The notes beneath the pieces were generated by a model. The model made no database searches and was not told where the DNA came from. It was given only the letters and a program-made list of their open reading frames with translations. The position numbers and the translations under genes are program-made. From contig NZ_FXYY01000002.1 of assembly GCF_900169165.1 (NCBI RefSeq), positions 124,001 to 188,000 of the forward strand: a stretch of 64,000 nt of DNA, in the 5' to 3' direction. This DNA is from Brevibacterium linens ATCC 9172. GTDB lineage: Bacteria; Actinomycetota; Actinomycetes; Actinomycetales; Brevibacteriaceae. Below, piece by piece: positions 8,448 through 18,168 of the stretch (the first letter of the stretch is position 1; the number at the start of each line of letters is the position of its first letter).

Positions 8448-9164
8448 TCAGCCGCGCACGAGTGCTTCGGTCAGCGCACGTGCGGCGTCGATGACCGACT
8501 TCGCATGCAGCCGACCGGGCTGGCGGGTGAGCCGGTCGACCGGTCCGGAGATCGAGACCGCGGCGACCACGCGGTTGCTCGGCCCGCGCACGGGAGCCGA
8601 CACCGAGGCGACGCCGCGCTCACGTTCGGCGATCGACTGTGCCCAGCCTCGGCGGCGGACCCCGGAGAGCATGGTCGCGGAGAATCGGGCACCGCGCAGG
8701 CCCGTGTGCAGACGGTCCGGCTCCTCCCAGGCCAGCAGCACCTGAGCGGCCGAGCCGGCGCGCATCGACAGGGTCGCACCGATCGGCACGGAGTCGCGCA
8801 GACCCACGGGGCGCTCGGCCGCGGCCACGCACAGACGCAGATCGCCCTGGCGGCGGAAGAGCTGAGCGGACTCACCCGTCTGATCGCGCAGCTGGCCCAG
8901 AACGGGCCCGGCCGCGGCCAGCAGACGGTCCTCTCCGGCGGCCGAGGACAGCTCGGCCAGGCGCGGCCCGAGGACGAAGCGTCCCTGCAGGTCGCGACCG
9001 ACGATGCGGTGGAATTCGAGGGCAACAGCCAGGCGGTGGGCGGTGGGGCGTGCCAGTCCGGTCAGCGTCACCAATTCGGCGAGAGAGGCGGGTCCGGCCT
9101 CAAGTGCGGAGAGAACCATTGCGGCCTTGTCGATGACCCCGACGCCGCTACCATTGCTTGTCAT
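8448..9164 (-). CDS. ndgR: IclR-family regulator, NdgR/LtbR type
   Basis: A 238-residue IclR protein very like NdgR of Streptomyces and LtbR of Corynebacterium, which control leucine and other amino-acid genes. Visible: helix-turn-helix SLAELVTLTGLARPTAHRLA (about residues 28-47), the segment LLAAAGPVLGQLRDQTGESA, and the conserved C-terminal stretch GVASVSAPVRGPSNRVVAAV. It is divergent from leuC, the standard place for this regulator. The ATG before TSNGSGVG matches the usual family N-terminus; longer starts at 9173 or 9242 have no support. The ligand of this family is not firmly settled. Confidence 0.9.
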   Translation of the reverse strand: MTSNGSGVGVIDKAAMVLSALEAGPASLAELVTLTGLARPTAHRLAVALEFHRIVGRDLQGRFVLGPRLAELSSAAGEDRLLAAAGPVLGQLRDQTGESAQLFRRQGDLRLCVAAAERPVGLRDSVPIGATLSMRAGSAAQVLLAWEEPDRLHTGLRGARFSATMLSGVRRRGWAQSIAERERGVASVSAPVRGPSNRVVAAVSISGPVDRLTRQPGRLHAKSVIDAARALTEALVRG

Positions 9165-9203
9165 AGGCACCATTGTGCGCGTCTCAGTGGGCGAGATGCA
9201 AGT

Positions 9204-9214
9204 TCGCATTGCGA
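9204..9214. promoter_or_regulatory. palindrome in the ndgR-leuC divergent promoter region
   Basis: TCGCATTGCGA is a perfect palindrome around one central base, 40 bp before the ndgR start and 127 bp before leuC. NdgR-type regulators are known to bind the region between their gene and leuC, so this is a reasonable operator candidate. It rests on position and symmetry only. Confidence 0.4.
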
Positions 9215-9340
9215 TACGGCCGAGTAGATTTCGAATACGCACTCACTCCAGTGCACACATCGCAGTTCATCGACGCGGTCGTACCTCGGCCCGTCAGGTC
9301 TACATCGGGTGCAGAGATCCCTGCACCGGCGGGAGGAACC

Positions 9341-10825
9341 ATGCCACGCACATTGGCCGAGAAGGTCTGGGCCGATCACGTCGTCTCACTTGGTGTTGAC
9401 GGTGCGCCGGACCTTATCTACATCGACCTCCACCTCGTCCACGAGGTGACCAGCCCGCAGGCCTTCGACGGACTCCGACTCGCCGGACGCCCCGTGCGCC
9501 GTCCCGACCTCACCATCGCCACCGAGGACCACAACACCCCGACGTGGGACATCGACAAGCCGATCGCCGAACCGACCTCGGCCACGCAGATCAACACCCT
9601 GCGCAAGAACGCTGAGGAATTCGGCATCCGCCTGCACAGCCTCGGCGACGCCGACCAGGGAATCGTCCACGTCGTGGGGCCGCAGCTGGGCCTGACCCAG
9701 CCGGGCACCACCGTCGTCTGCGGCGATTCGCACACCTCCACCCACGGAGCCTTCGGGGCGCTCGCCTTCGGCATCGGCACCTCCGAGGTCGAGCACGTCC
9801 TCGCCACCCAGACGCTCAGCCTCAAGCCCTTCAAGACGATGTCGATCACCGTCGACGGCGATCTGCCCGAGGGCTCGAGCGCCAAGGACATCATCCTCGC
9901 GATCATCGCGAAGATCGGCACCGGCGGGGGACAGGGCTACGTGCTCGAATACCGCGGTTCGGCCATCCGCCAGCTGTCGATGGAAGCCCGGATGACGATC
10001 TGCAACATGTCGATCGAAGCCGGCGCCCGCGCCGGAATGGTCGCCCCCGATGAGACGACCTTCGACTACGTCAAGGGCCGACCGCATGCCCCCGAGGGTG
10101 AAGACTGGGACGCGGCCGTCGAGTACTGGAAGACCCTCTACACCGACGAAGGCGCGGAATTCGACGCCGAGGTGGTCCTCAAGGCCGAAGACATCGAACC
10201 GTTCGTCACGTGGGGCACGAACCCCGGCCAGGGTCTGCCGCTGTCGGCAAGCGTACCCAGTCCCGACGACTTCGCCGACGAGAACGACAAGGCAGCCGCG
10301 GCCAATGCGCTGGCCTATATGGGGCTGACCCCGGGCACGCCGCTGCGCGAGATCGAAGTCGACACCGTCTTCCTCGGCTCGTGCACGAACTCCCGGATCG
10401 AAGACCTCCGGGCCGCCGCCGAGGTGGTCCGCGGACGCAAGAAGGCCGACAACGTCCGCTTCATGGTCGTCCCCGGCTCCGCGAAGGTCCGCCTCCAGGC
10501 CGAAGACGAGGGCCTCGACGTCATCTTCAAGGACTTCGGCGGCGAATGGCGCTTCGCCGGCTGCTCGATGTGTCTGGGCATGAACCCCGACCAGCTGGCC
10601 GACGGCGAACGCTGCGCCTCGACCTCGAACCGCAACTTCGAAGGCCGCCAGGGCAAGGGCGGACGCACCCATCTCGTCTCCCCGCTCGTGGCCGCGGCCA
10701 CCGCCGTGCGCGGCACCCTGTCCTCTCCGGGTGATGTCGCCGACCTGCCGCGGGACGCCGAACCCGTGGAATGGGCCGACGACCGCCTGTCCCTGACCCT
10801 GACACCCGTCTCGGCGAACGACTGA
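9341..10825 (+). CDS. leuC: 3-isopropylmalate dehydratase, large subunit
   Basis: A 494-residue aconitase-superfamily protein. With LeuD it isomerises 2- to 3-isopropylmalate in leucine synthesis. The 4Fe-4S cluster cysteines are visible in [13 protein letters not shown] and in [15 protein letters not shown]; other signatures are [20 protein letters not shown] and EDHNTPT. The start is the ATG with GGGAGGAACC directly upstream; the frame is open further up to the ndgR promoter but without similarity. It lies 16 bp before leuD. Confidence 0.97.
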   Translation: MPRTLAEKVWADHVVSLGVDGAPDLIYIDLHLVHEVTSPQAFDGLRLAGRPVRRPDLTIATEDHNTPTWDIDKPIAEPTSATQINTLRKNAEEFGIRLHSLGDADQGIVHVVGPQLGLTQPGTTVVCGDSHTSTHGAFGALAFGIGTSEVEHVLATQTLSLKPFKTMSITVDGDLPEGSSAKDIILAIIAKIGTGGGQGYVLEYRGSAIRQLSMEARMTICNMSIEAGARAGMVAPDETTFDYVKGRPHAPEGEDWDAAVEYWKTLYTDEGAEFDAEVVLKAEDIEPFVTWGTNPGQGLPLSASVPSPDDFADENDKAAAANALAYMGLTPGTPLREIEVDTVFLGSCTNSRIEDLRAAAEVVRGRKKADNVRFMVVPGSAKVRLQAEDEGLDVIFKDFGGEWRFAGCSMCLGMNPDQLADGERCASTSNRNFEGRQGKGGRTHLVSPLVAAATAVRGTLSSPGDVADLPRDAEPVEWADDRLSLTLTPVSAND

Positions 10826-10841
10826 CAAAGGAGGACGAGCC

Positions 10842-11441
10842 ATGGAAGCGTTCACCACCCACACCGGCATCGGCGTTCCTCTGCGCCGATCCAATATCGA
10901 CACCGACCAGATCATCCCCGCGAAGTTCCTCAAACGCGTCACTCGCACCGGATTCGAAGACGCCCTGTTCTACCGCTGGCGGACCAGTGACGACTTCGTC
11001 CTCAACGACCCGAACTTCGCGTCCGGCTCCGTCCTCGTCGCCGGCCCCGACTTCGGCACCGGATCCTCCCGCGAGCACGCCGTCTGGGCGCTCAAGGACT
11101 ATGGCTTCCGCGTCGTCCTGTCCTCCCGTTTCGGCGACATCTTCCGGGGCAACTCCGGCAAGGAGGGCCTGCTGGCCGCCCAGCTGGAACAGGCCGATAT
11201 CGAGCTCATCTGGAAGATCCTCGAGAATCATCCCGGCACCCCGATCACCGTGGATCTGAACGAGAAGACCGTGACATGCGACACCGTCACCGTGTCCTTC
11301 CAGATCGACGACTACACGCGCTGGCGCCTGCTCGAAGGCCACGACGACATCAGCCTCACCCTGGCCAAGGAAGACGAGATCGTCGCCTACGAATCCTCCC
11401 GCTTCGCCTTCAAGCCCACGACCCTGCCCGCCAAGGTCTGA
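10842..11441 (+). CDS. leuD: 3-isopropylmalate dehydratase, small subunit
   Basis: A 199-residue swivel-domain partner of LeuC. Visible family motifs: [16 protein letters not shown] near residue 18, [17 protein letters not shown] near residue 70, and [15 protein letters not shown] near residue 100. The start has AAAGGAGG upstream. It follows leuC by 16 bp in the same operon. About 200 bp with a new promoter separate it from murA. Confidence 0.97.
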   Translation: MEAFTTHTGIGVPLRRSNIDTDQIIPAKFLKRVTRTGFEDALFYRWRTSDDFVLNDPNFASGSVLVAGPDFGTGSSREHAVWALKDYGFRVVLSSRFGDIFRGNSGKEGLLAAQLEQADIELIWKILENHPGTPITVDLNEKTVTCDTVTVSFQIDDYTRWRLLEGHDDISLTLAKEDEIVAYESSRFAFKPTTLPAKV

Positions 11442-11558
11442 GACTCGCCGAGGCGGGCCACCGCCGCCATCGGACCCCCACCGAGGCGGCCCGCCGTCAC
11501 GGTCGGGCGCGACCTCGGGGCCGGCTTAGGCGAATCGGTGGGACACCGTCGGCTGGGT

Positions 11559-11646
11559 TAGTCTAGGACGGTGCCCGCCGCAATCGTGGGGCACCGTCTC
11601 CGGGTGGGAGCCCGCCCGGATCCGATCATCGGAATCAGGGAGGAAC
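11559..11646 (+). promoter_or_regulatory. murA promoter -10 and structured leader
   Basis: TAGTCT at 11559-11564 is a good actinobacterial -10. Downstream, GACGGTGCC (11567-11575) can pair with GGCACCGTC about 14 bases later, and CCGGGTGGG can pair with CCCGCCCGG through one G-U, giving a strong hairpin about 25 bases before the GGGAGGAAC ribosome-binding site. An additional CACCGTC upstream of the -10 competes for the same segment on DNA, but would not be in the RNA. Confidence 0.4.
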
Positions 11647-12963
11647 ATGCTCGAAGTACGTGGGGGAAACCCGCTGGACGGCACCGTCCGCGTCCGCGGC
11701 GCCAAGAACCTGGTGCCCAAGGCGATGGTGGCCTCTCTGCTCGGCGAGACCCCATCCGTGCTGCGCGGCGTGCCCCAGATCCGCGACGTCGAGATCGTCA
11801 CCGGACTCCTCGAACTCCACGGAGTCCGCGTCACCTCGGGGCCCGACGGCGACCAGCCCGACGGTGAACTCCACCTCGACCCGGCCGAAGTGGCCCAGGG
11901 CTCGATCGTCGACATCGACGCCCACGCCGGTTCCTCACGCATCCCGATCCTCTTCTGCGGACCTCTCCTGCACAGCCTCGGTCAGGCGTTCATCCCCGAC
12001 CTCGGCGGCTGCCATATCGGCGACCGCCCCATCAACTTCCATCTCGATGTGCTCCGCAAGTTCGGAGCCGTGGTCGACAAGACCCCCGGCGGCATCATGC
12101 TCAAGGCACACAGCCGCCTGCAGGGAACGAAGGTCGAACTGCCCTACCCCTCCGTCGGAGCCACCGAACAGGTGCTGCTGACCGCGGTGCGCGCCGAAGG
12201 CGTGACCGAGCTGCGGGGTGCGGCCATCGAACCCGAGATCATGGATCTCATCGCGCTGCTGCAGAAGATGGGCGCGATCATCACCGTCGACACCGAGCGT
12301 GTGGTGCGCATCGAAGGCGTCGACACCCTCCGTGGGTTCACCCACCGCGCCCTGCCCGACCGCAACGAGACCGCGTCCTGGGCCTCGGCGGCACTCGCCA
12401 CCGGCGGAGACATCTTCGTCGCAGGCGCCAGCCAGCCGGAGCTCATCACCTTCCTCAACGTCTTCCGCAAGATCGGCGGCGAATTCGAGGTGCAGGAGAA
12501 CGGCATCCGCTTCCGCCATCCCGGCGGCAAACTCCGATCCTTCGCGCTGGAGACCGACGTCCACCCCAGCTTCATGACCGACTGGCAGCAGCCGCTGGTC
12601 GTCGCGATGACTCAGGCCGAGGGGCTGTCGATCATCCATGAGACCGTGTACGAGAACCGGTTCGGCTTCACCGACGCCCTGCGTGATATGGGTGCGCAGA
12701 TCCAGCTCTACCGCGAATGCCTCGGCGGCACCCCCTGCCGCTTCGGGAGGCGGAACTACCAGCACTCGGCCGTGATCTCGGGGCCCACCGACCTCAGGGG
12801 CACCCGCATCGACGTCCCCGATCTGCGCGGCGGCTTCAGCCACCTCATCGCCGCTCTGGCCGCCCGGGGCGCGAGCGAAGTCCACGGCATCGAACTCATC
12901 AACCGCGGCTACGAGAACTTCCTCGACAAGCTCATCGGACTCGGCGCCGAGGTGTCCGCATGA
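11647..12963 (+). CDS. murA: UDP-N-acetylglucosamine 1-carboxyvinyltransferase
   Basis: A 438-residue MurA, the first committed step of peptidoglycan synthesis (enolpyruvyl transfer from PEP to UDP-GlcNAc). The EPSP-synthase fold repeats are visible, with RGAKNLVPKAMVASLL at the N-terminus and RGYENFLDKLIGLGAEV at the C-terminus. The active-site loop reads GGCHIGDRP with Cys122 at the position attacked by fosfomycin. This differs from mycobacterial MurA, which has Asp there, so the enzyme should be fosfomycin-sensitive. Stop and plsC start overlap (ATGA). Confidence 0.95.
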   Translation: MLEVRGGNPLDGTVRVRGAKNLVPKAMVASLLGETPSVLRGVPQIRDVEIVTGLLELHGVRVTSGPDGDQPDGELHLDPAEVAQGSIVDIDAHAGSSRIPILFCGPLLHSLGQAFIPDLGGCHIGDRPINFHLDVLRKFGAVVDKTPGGIMLKAHSRLQGTKVELPYPSVGATEQVLLTAVRAEGVTELRGAAIEPEIMDLIALLQKMGAIITVDTERVVRIEGVDTLRGFTHRALPDRNETASWASAALATGGDIFVAGASQPELITFLNVFRKIGGEFEVQENGIRFRHPGGKLRSFALETDVHPSFMTDWQQPLVVAMTQAEGLSIIHETVYENRFGFTDALRDMGAQIQLYRECLGGTPCRFGRRNYQHSAVISGPTDLRGTRIDVPDLRGGFSHLIAALAARGASEVHGIELINRGYENFLDKLIGLGAEVSA

Positions 12964-13733
12964 GGGCTGAACCCTCGCCCCGGGCCGCCCACGAGCCGAA
13001 GCCCCTCGTCGCGTTCGACCCCGCCTCGGTGCGCTCGCAGAACCGGGCGGGCACCGTCGCCGCCACGGCGGCCTTCGGGCTCATGCGCACGGCCACGAGG
13101 ATGAGCGTGCGGGGGACCGAGCACCTGCCGCCGGCCGGCACGGGCATCATCGTCGCCGCCTACCATGCCAACCATCTCGACCCGATCCTCGTGGGACTGG
13201 CGCTCAAGCGCCACGGACGGATGCCGCACTTCCTCGCGAAGTCGACACTGTTCACAGGTGCCCTGGGCGTCATCCTCAAGCGCATCGGGCAGATCCCGGT
13301 GCTGCGTGCCTCGGCGCAGGCCGGGGACTCCCTGGCATATGCGAAACAGGCCCTGGCCAACGGTCAGACCGTCGTCATCTATCCCGAGGGCACCTTGACG
13401 AAGGACCCGCAGCTGTGGCCGCAGCACTTCAAGACCGGCACCGCTCGGCTGGCGCTCGAGACCGGAGCCCCGATCGTCCCCGTCGCCCATTGGGGACTGG
13501 ACACGGTCTACCCGCGCGGGCAGAAGAAGGTCCGCTTCCGTCCCTTCAGCCACGACTCGGTCGTCGCCTTCGGTCCCGCCATCGACTATTCGGATCTGTG
13601 GGATCGCCGGGATGAGAAGAAGACGATGGGAGACCTCTCCCAACGAGTGAAGAACACCGTGGCGGCGATGGTGGCCGAACTGTCCGAACGCGAACTGCCG
13701 CAGCGTTTCACAGCTAAGGAGTCTGGCGAATGA
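12960..13733 (+). CDS. plsC: 1-acylglycerol-3-phosphate acyltransferase
   Basis: A 257-residue PlsC-family acyltransferase that adds the second acyl chain in phosphatidic acid synthesis at the membrane. The HX4D motif is seen as HANHLD near residue 67, the glycerophosphate-binding motif as YPEGTLTKD near residue 140, and the fourth block as GAPIVPVAHWG. The start overlaps the murA stop and its own stop overlaps gpsA, so the three genes are coupled, linking wall and phospholipid supply. Confidence 0.9.
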   Translation: MRAEPSPRAAHEPKPLVAFDPASVRSQNRAGTVAATAAFGLMRTATRMSVRGTEHLPPAGTGIIVAAYHANHLDPILVGLALKRHGRMPHFLAKSTLFTGALGVILKRIGQIPVLRASAQAGDSLAYAKQALANGQTVVIYPEGTLTKDPQLWPQHFKTGTARLALETGAPIVPVAHWGLDTVYPRGQKKVRFRPFSHDSVVAFGPAIDYSDLWDRRDEKKTMGDLSQRVKNTVAAMVAELSERELPQRFTAKESGE

Positions 13734-14743
13734 GCGTCGACAAGATCACCGTCCTCGGAGCCGGATCGTGGGGAACCACCTACGCCGCGGTCATCGCCGA
13801 CGCCGGTTTCCCCGTCACCCTGTGGGCTCGCCGCCCCGAGGTCGCCGCGGAGATCAACTCCATGCACACCAATGAGCGCTATCTGGGCGAACGGGTTCTG
13901 CCCGAGGGGCTGAGCGCCACTGCTGACGGCATCGCCGCCGTCACCGATGCCGAGGTCATCGTCCTCGCCGTCCCCGCCCAGACCCTGCGGGAGAACCTCA
14001 CCCGCTGGAAGCCGCACCTGCGTGAGGGTGTGAAGCTCGTGAGCCTGATGAAGGGCATCGAGGTCGACACCGGAAAGCGCATGTCCGAGGTCATCGCCGA
14101 GGTCGCCGAGGTCGCCGAATCCCAGATCGCCGTCGTCTCGGGTCCGAACCTCGCCCGTGAGATCGCCGACCGGCAGCCCACCGCCACCGTCGTCGCCTCC
14201 TCCGACATCACCACCGCCGAGGTGGTCGCGGAGATCAGCGCGAACGCGTACTTCCGGCCGTATACGAACACCGATGTCGTCGGCGTCGAGATCGGCGGTG
14301 CGATCAAGAACATCATCGCCCTGTCCGTGGGCATCGCCGACGGGCAGAAGCTCGGCGACAACTCGAAGGCCTCGATCATCACCCGCGGTCTCGCCGAAAC
14401 CTCTCGCCTGGCTGCGGCCATGGGCGCCGAGGCGCACACTCTGTCCGGGCTCGCCGGACTCGGCGACCTCGTGGCCACCTGCGCCTCTCCCCTGTCACGC
14501 AACCGCACCTTCGGGCGCCACCTCGGTGAGGGGATGAGCCTCGAGGACGTCATCGCCCACACCTCACAGACAGCCGAGGGTGTGAAATCCGCCCCCGCCG
14601 TCCTCGCCCTGGGCCGACGCAACGGCGTCGACCTGCCCATCACCGAGGCGGTCTGCGCAGTGCTGAACGGACAGCTGCAGGTTGACGAACTCGCCGGATT
14701 GCTGTTGTCTCGGAAACGTAAGCACGAAGGACCGCCAGCCTGA
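13730..14743 (+). CDS. gpsA: glycerol-3-phosphate dehydrogenase [NAD(P)+]
   Basis: A 337-residue GpsA, making sn-glycerol-3-phosphate from dihydroxyacetone phosphate for phospholipids. The Rossmann motif is VLGAGSWGTTYA at residues 8-19; later motifs include SGPNLAREIA, GAIKNIIALSVGIADG with the catalytic Lys, and SGLAGLGDLVATC. The ATG overlaps the plsC stop by 4 bp. Length and order are standard for the family. Confidence 0.96.
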   Translation: MSVDKITVLGAGSWGTTYAAVIADAGFPVTLWARRPEVAAEINSMHTNERYLGERVLPEGLSATADGIAAVTDAEVIVLAVPAQTLRENLTRWKPHLREGVKLVSLMKGIEVDTGKRMSEVIAEVAEVAESQIAVVSGPNLAREIADRQPTATVVASSDITTAEVVAEISANAYFRPYTNTDVVGVEIGGAIKNIIALSVGIADGQKLGDNSKASIITRGLAETSRLAAAMGAEAHTLSGLAGLGDLVATCASPLSRNRTFGRHLGEGMSLEDVIAHTSQTAEGVKSAPAVLALGRRNGVDLPITEAVCAVLNGQLQVDELAGLLLSRKRKHEGPPA

Positions 14744-14788
14744 GGCGAAGCCCGTCTCAGGCCGATCGCTGGACAATTAGGAGCACCC

Positions 14789-15322
14789 ATGAGCGCCAAC
14801 TCACCGTTCTTCAACCTTCCCGAACTTCCGACCTTCACGCTGACCAGCACCGACATCGACGACGGTGGAGTGCTCAGCGGCCCCCAGCTCTCCGGCGCCA
14901 TGGGCGTGCCCGGCGGTGAGGACGTCTCCCCGCAGCTGTCGTGGTCCGGTTTCCCGGCAGAGACCAAGGCCTTCGCCGTGACCTGCTATGACCCCGACGC
15001 TCCGACGGGGTCGGGCTTCTGGCACTGGGTCGTCACGGACCTCGACGCCTCGGTGACGAGCCTGGAGGCCAATGCCGGCGATCCGGCCGCCGACCTCCTG
15101 CCCGGCGGAGCCGTGACCCTGCGCAACGATGCCGGCGAACCCCGCTTCGTCGGTGCCGCCCCGCCGCAGGGCCACGGACCGCACCGTTACTTCTTCATCG
15201 TCACCGCTCTGGCCGAACCGCTGGGCATCGACGAATCCGCGTCACCTGCCTTCGCCGGCTTCAACATGTTCTTCAAGGGCATCGGCCGCGCGTGGCTGGA
15301 ATGCACGTTCGAGGTCAAGTGA
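14789..15322 (+). CDS. YbhB/YbcL-family (PEBP-like) protein
   Basis: A 177-residue protein with the phosphatidylethanolamine-binding-protein fold. Diagnostic segments are [17 protein letters not shown] near residue 65 and [14 protein letters not shown] near residue 128, which form the anion-binding pocket. TTAGGAG lies upstream of the ATG. Bacterial members are cytosolic and their role is poorly known; mammalian relatives inhibit kinases. It lies 45 bp after gpsA and 91 bp before ddl. Confidence 0.9.
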   Translation: MSANSPFFNLPELPTFTLTSTDIDDGGVLSGPQLSGAMGVPGGEDVSPQLSWSGFPAETKAFAVTCYDPDAPTGSGFWHWVVTDLDASVTSLEANAGDPAADLLPGGAVTLRNDAGEPRFVGAAPPQGHGPHRYFFIVTALAEPLGIDESASPAFAGFNMFFKGIGRAWLECTFEVK

Positions 15323-15324
15323 GC

Positions 15325-15330
15325 TAGAGT
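15325..15330 (+). promoter_or_regulatory. possible -10 box for ddl
   Basis: TAGAGT begins three bases after the PEBP-gene stop codon, 83 bp before the ddl start. It resembles the TAGACT/TAGTCT boxes ahead of murA, ffh, rpsB and pyrH. No convincing -35. Confidence 0.3.
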
Positions 15331-15413
15331 CTTTCAGTCCGCGCACACCTGACCCGCTGTGCGCACCCCGTGCCCGGTCCCAGTGCGCGGGAGTACCAGT
15401 TCAAAGGAAACTC

Positions 15414-16529
15414 ATGGCAGACAACGATCACCGGCCCCGTGTCGCAATCCTCTTCGGAGGCCGTTCGAGTGAGCACTCCGTCAGCTGCGTCACCGCGGCC
15501 GGAGTGATCGGTGCCATCGACTCCCAGGCCTTCGACGTCCTGCCGATCGGCATCACGAAGACCGGCGTGTGGCGGGTCGTCGACGACTGGGCGAGCATGC
15601 GCTTCGATCCCGACGCCATGCCCGAAGTCACGGACAACGGCACCGAGGTGATCCCTCCGGTCTCCGCCGACGGGGCGCCTCTGCTGCACCGGGATGCCGA
15701 GGGCACCTGCACCGAACTGGGTGCGGTCGACGTGTTCTTCCCGCTCCTGCACGGACGCTTCGGTGAGGACGGAACCCTGCAGGGACTGTTCGAACTCAGC
15801 GACACCGCATTCGTCGGCTCCGGAGTGTTCTCCTCCGCCGCGAGCATGGACAAACACTTCACGAAGTCGCTCATGGCTCAGGCCGGAATCCCGACCTGCC
15901 CGTGGGAACTCGTGACCGAGACGATGTGGGCCGCAGACCGCGCCGAGGCGGAGAACCGAGTGGCCGGGCTCGGCCTGCCCGTCTTCGTCAAACCCGCCCG
16001 CGCCGGATCGTCCATGGGAGTCAGCCGGGTCGCCGAAGCCGCCGACCTCGAAGCCGCCCTGCTCGGTGCGTTCGAACACGACTCCAAGGTCATCGTCGAA
16101 CCCGAGGTCAGCGGCCGTGAGGTCGAATGCGCCGTGCTCGGTTCCCTCCATGACACGGACCTGCGCGTGTCCGCACCGGGCGAGATCCGCGTGAGCGGAG
16201 ATCATTCCTTCTACGACTTCGACGCCAAGTACCTCGACCTCGCCGCCGCCGAGGTCACCTGTCCGGCCGACCTCGACGAGACGGTGACGGCCCGGGTTCA
16301 GGATCTGGCCGCCTCGGTATTCCGCCTCTTCGACTGCACCGGACTCGCCCGCGTCGACACGTTCGTCACGGACACCGGAGACGTCGTCATCAACGAACTC
16401 AACACCCTGCCCGGGTTCACCCCCACCTCGGCGTACCCGTTCATGTGGGCGCAGTCGGGACTCGACTACTCCGAACTCATCGGCGAACTCATCTCGATCG
16501 CCCTGATCGACCACTCCCGCGCGAAGTGA
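15414..16529 (+). CDS. ddl: D-alanine--D-alanine ligase
   Basis: A 371-residue ATP-grasp ligase that makes the D-Ala-D-Ala end of the peptidoglycan stem peptide. N-terminal GGRSSEHSVSC is the family signature; HGRFGEDGTLQGL, PVFVKPARAGSSMGVS and the C-terminal metal-binding stretch VINELNTLPGFTPTSAYPFM are present. AAAGGAAA precedes the ATG. An upstream in-frame extension into the PEBP gene has no support. A Tyr after FTPTSA agrees with a D-Ala rather than D-lactate enzyme. Confidence 0.96.
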   Translation: MADNDHRPRVAILFGGRSSEHSVSCVTAAGVIGAIDSQAFDVLPIGITKTGVWRVVDDWASMRFDPDAMPEVTDNGTEVIPPVSADGAPLLHRDAEGTCTELGAVDVFFPLLHGRFGEDGTLQGLFELSDTAFVGSGVFSSAASMDKHFTKSLMAQAGIPTCPWELVTETMWAADRAEAENRVAGLGLPVFVKPARAGSSMGVSRVAEAADLEAALLGAFEHDSKVIVEPEVSGREVECAVLGSLHDTDLRVSAPGEIRVSGDHSFYDFDAKYLDLAAAEVTCPADLDETVTARVQDLAASVFRLFDCTGLARVDTFVTDTGDVVINELNTLPGFTPTSAYPFMWAQSGLDYSELIGELISIALIDHSRAK

Positions 16530-16575
16530 GACGGGGCGCCATATGCGGCGCAATCGCGTCCGCGGCGGGCGGGCT

Positions 16576-17100
16576 CTAGTCGGTGATGTCCTCCGCGCCG
16601 ACGCATTCGTGCTCCGGCGGGATCTTCGACAGTGTCGGTGAGATCGCGGCGAGCACATCGTTGCCGGACTCGGCCTTGCGGTTGACGAGCACCTCGACCG
16701 CCGGTGTGCGACCGTAGCTGGTGAACCTCCACGTCGAATCGTCGTCGTCCACCGGTTTCGAGATCCAGTCGACCCCGGACACGCTCACGCACTGATCGGT
16801 CGTCGGGCCGGGAGGAGTGACTCCGCAGCGCAGCACCGCGACATTGGGATCTCCCCACGCCTTCGTGCCCTGCGAGGAGGTCGTGCGAGCCTTCTCACCC
16901 GAGATCTCATCGGGCAGGGTGAGCATGATGTCGGCACACTTCGGATTCGCCGCGTCCTCGGCGGGTTCGACGATGACGGTCCGCGAACACCCGGTGACTG
17001 CCAGACTGGTGAGCACCGTGGCCAGCGCGACGACGGTGAGAGAACGGCGACGGTGCGCGGGCCGGGCGCTGCGGCGCGTCGAAGCAGAGCGAGATCTCAT
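16576..17100 (-). CDS. DUF3515 lipoprotein
   Basis: A 174-residue predicted lipoprotein. An Arg-rich N-terminus, a hydrophobic stretch (LTVVALATVLTSLAV) and the lipobox VTGC give lipid anchoring at about Cys38. The mature part has the DUF3515 pattern: C-x-D-I-M-L-T-L-P near its start, AWGDPNVAVLRCGV in the middle, and a conserved Trp/Arg-rich strand. This actinobacterial family has no known activity and is typically found here, convergent with ddl and divergent from thiL. The ATG following the Gly-Ser-Pro run is chosen because it gives a proper signal peptide. Confidence 0.85.
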   Translation of the reverse strand: MRSRSASTRRSARPAHRRRSLTVVALATVLTSLAVTGCSRTVIVEPAEDAANPKCADIMLTLPDEISGEKARTTSSQGTKAWGDPNVAVLRCGVTPPGPTTDQCVSVSGVDWISKPVDDDDSTWRFTSYGRTPAVEVLVNRKAESGNDVLAAISPTLSKIPPEHECVGAEDITD

Positions 17101-17132
17101 AGGACTACCGTATCGCCCGATAACCTGGAGCC

Positions 17133-18167
17133 ATGACCCGACTGTCCGAACTTGGCGAATCACACATCATCTCCCGCGTGCTCACCCGCAATCCCAGCAG
17201 CGCACAGGTGATCGTCGGACCCGGAGACGATGCGGCCGTGACCGCACCGGACGGTCAGCTCGTCTCGACGGCGGACATGCTCGTGGAGAACGAGGACTTC
17301 ACCCGTGTGTGGTTGGACTGGGGGCAGCTCGGAGTCAAGGCAGCGGCCCAGAACCTCGCCGACGTCTGCGCCATGGGCGCGACCCCGCACGGACTGCTCG
17401 TGTCCCTGGCCGTTCCCGATGACACGGACATCGCCTGCCTCGAAGCCCTGTACTCCGGTCTCATCGACGAAGCGGCACGAGCGGGGACGGCTTTGGACTG
17501 CACCGTGCCGATCATCGGCGGGGACCTGTCCTCGTCGCGCCTCATCGTCATCGCCATCACCGCGCTCGGGACGGTGGAGAAGGGCCACGAGATCCTGCGC
17601 TCCGGTGCCCAGCCCGGAGACGCGCTCTTTCTGGCCGGGACCGTCGGGCGAGCGGCCGCCGGCCTCGACCTGCTCTTCGCCGGAGCGCGACGCGACACCG
17701 TCGGACCTGAGCTGCGCTCCCTCATCGAGACCCAACTGGCGCCACGGCCCGACTACGGAGCACTGGCCACGATCGGCGCCTCGGCGATGATCGACGTCTC
17801 CGACGGACTCAGCCTCGACCTCGCCCGGGTGGCGACCGCCTCGGGGGTGGGAATCGACCTCGAGTCGACCCTGCTCCGCGAGCTCATCGACCCGCTGCTG
17901 CCGGCGGCAGAATTCGTGCTCGAGGCCCGAGAGGCGAGTGGGACAGGCGATGCGAACGGTACGACCTGTACGGCCACGACGGCGGAGGACCTGGCACTGT
18001 CCTGGGTCCTCGACGGGGGAGAAGACCACGGCTTCGCCGCGTCGGCGCCGTCGCGTCAGGACCCTGGAGTAGGCTGGCGGAGAATCGGAGCGATCCGCAC
18101 CGGAGACGATGTCAGCCTCGACGGCACCCCCGTGCCGGCGAGCGGTTTCAGCCATTTCGGGAAGTGA
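17133..18167 (+). CDS. thiL: thiamine-monophosphate kinase
   Basis: A 344-residue ThiL that phosphorylates thiamine monophosphate to the diphosphate cofactor. Visible: GPGDDAAV near residue 30, STADMLVENEDF, KAAAQNLADVCAMGATP, the metal site IIGGDLSSS near residue 130, MIDVSDGLSLDLARVA near residue 212, and GGEDHGF near the C-terminus. A Thr/Ala/Gly-rich insertion of about 15 residues precedes this last motif. It is divergent from the DUF3515 gene and ends 1 bp before the next gene. Confidence 0.95.
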   Translation: MTRLSELGESHIISRVLTRNPSSAQVIVGPGDDAAVTAPDGQLVSTADMLVENEDFTRVWLDWGQLGVKAAAQNLADVCAMGATPHGLLVSLAVPDDTDIACLEALYSGLIDEAARAGTALDCTVPIIGGDLSSSRLIVIAITALGTVEKGHEILRSGAQPGDALFLAGTVGRAAAGLDLLFAGARRDTVGPELRSLIETQLAPRPDYGALATIGASAMIDVSDGLSLDLARVATASGVGIDLESTLLRELIDPLLPAAEFVLEAREASGTGDANGTTCTATTAEDLALSWVLDGGEDHGFAASAPSRQDPGVGWRRIGAIRTGDDVSLDGTPVPASGFSHFGK

Positions 18168-18168
18168 C

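Noticed and set aside
9386..10948. 520-codon minus-strand open frame across leuC/leuD
   Set aside because: Mirror of leuC in high-GC DNA; Gly/Val/Arg/Asp-rich, no family pattern, and leuC is certain on the other strand.
16535..16550. Small GCGCC/GGCGC hairpin between ddl and DUF3515 gene
   Set aside because: Too short to separate from background in GC-rich DNA.
17101..17132. TPP riboswitch before thiL
   Set aside because: Only about 30 bp separate the divergent starts; no conserved THI-box sequence.
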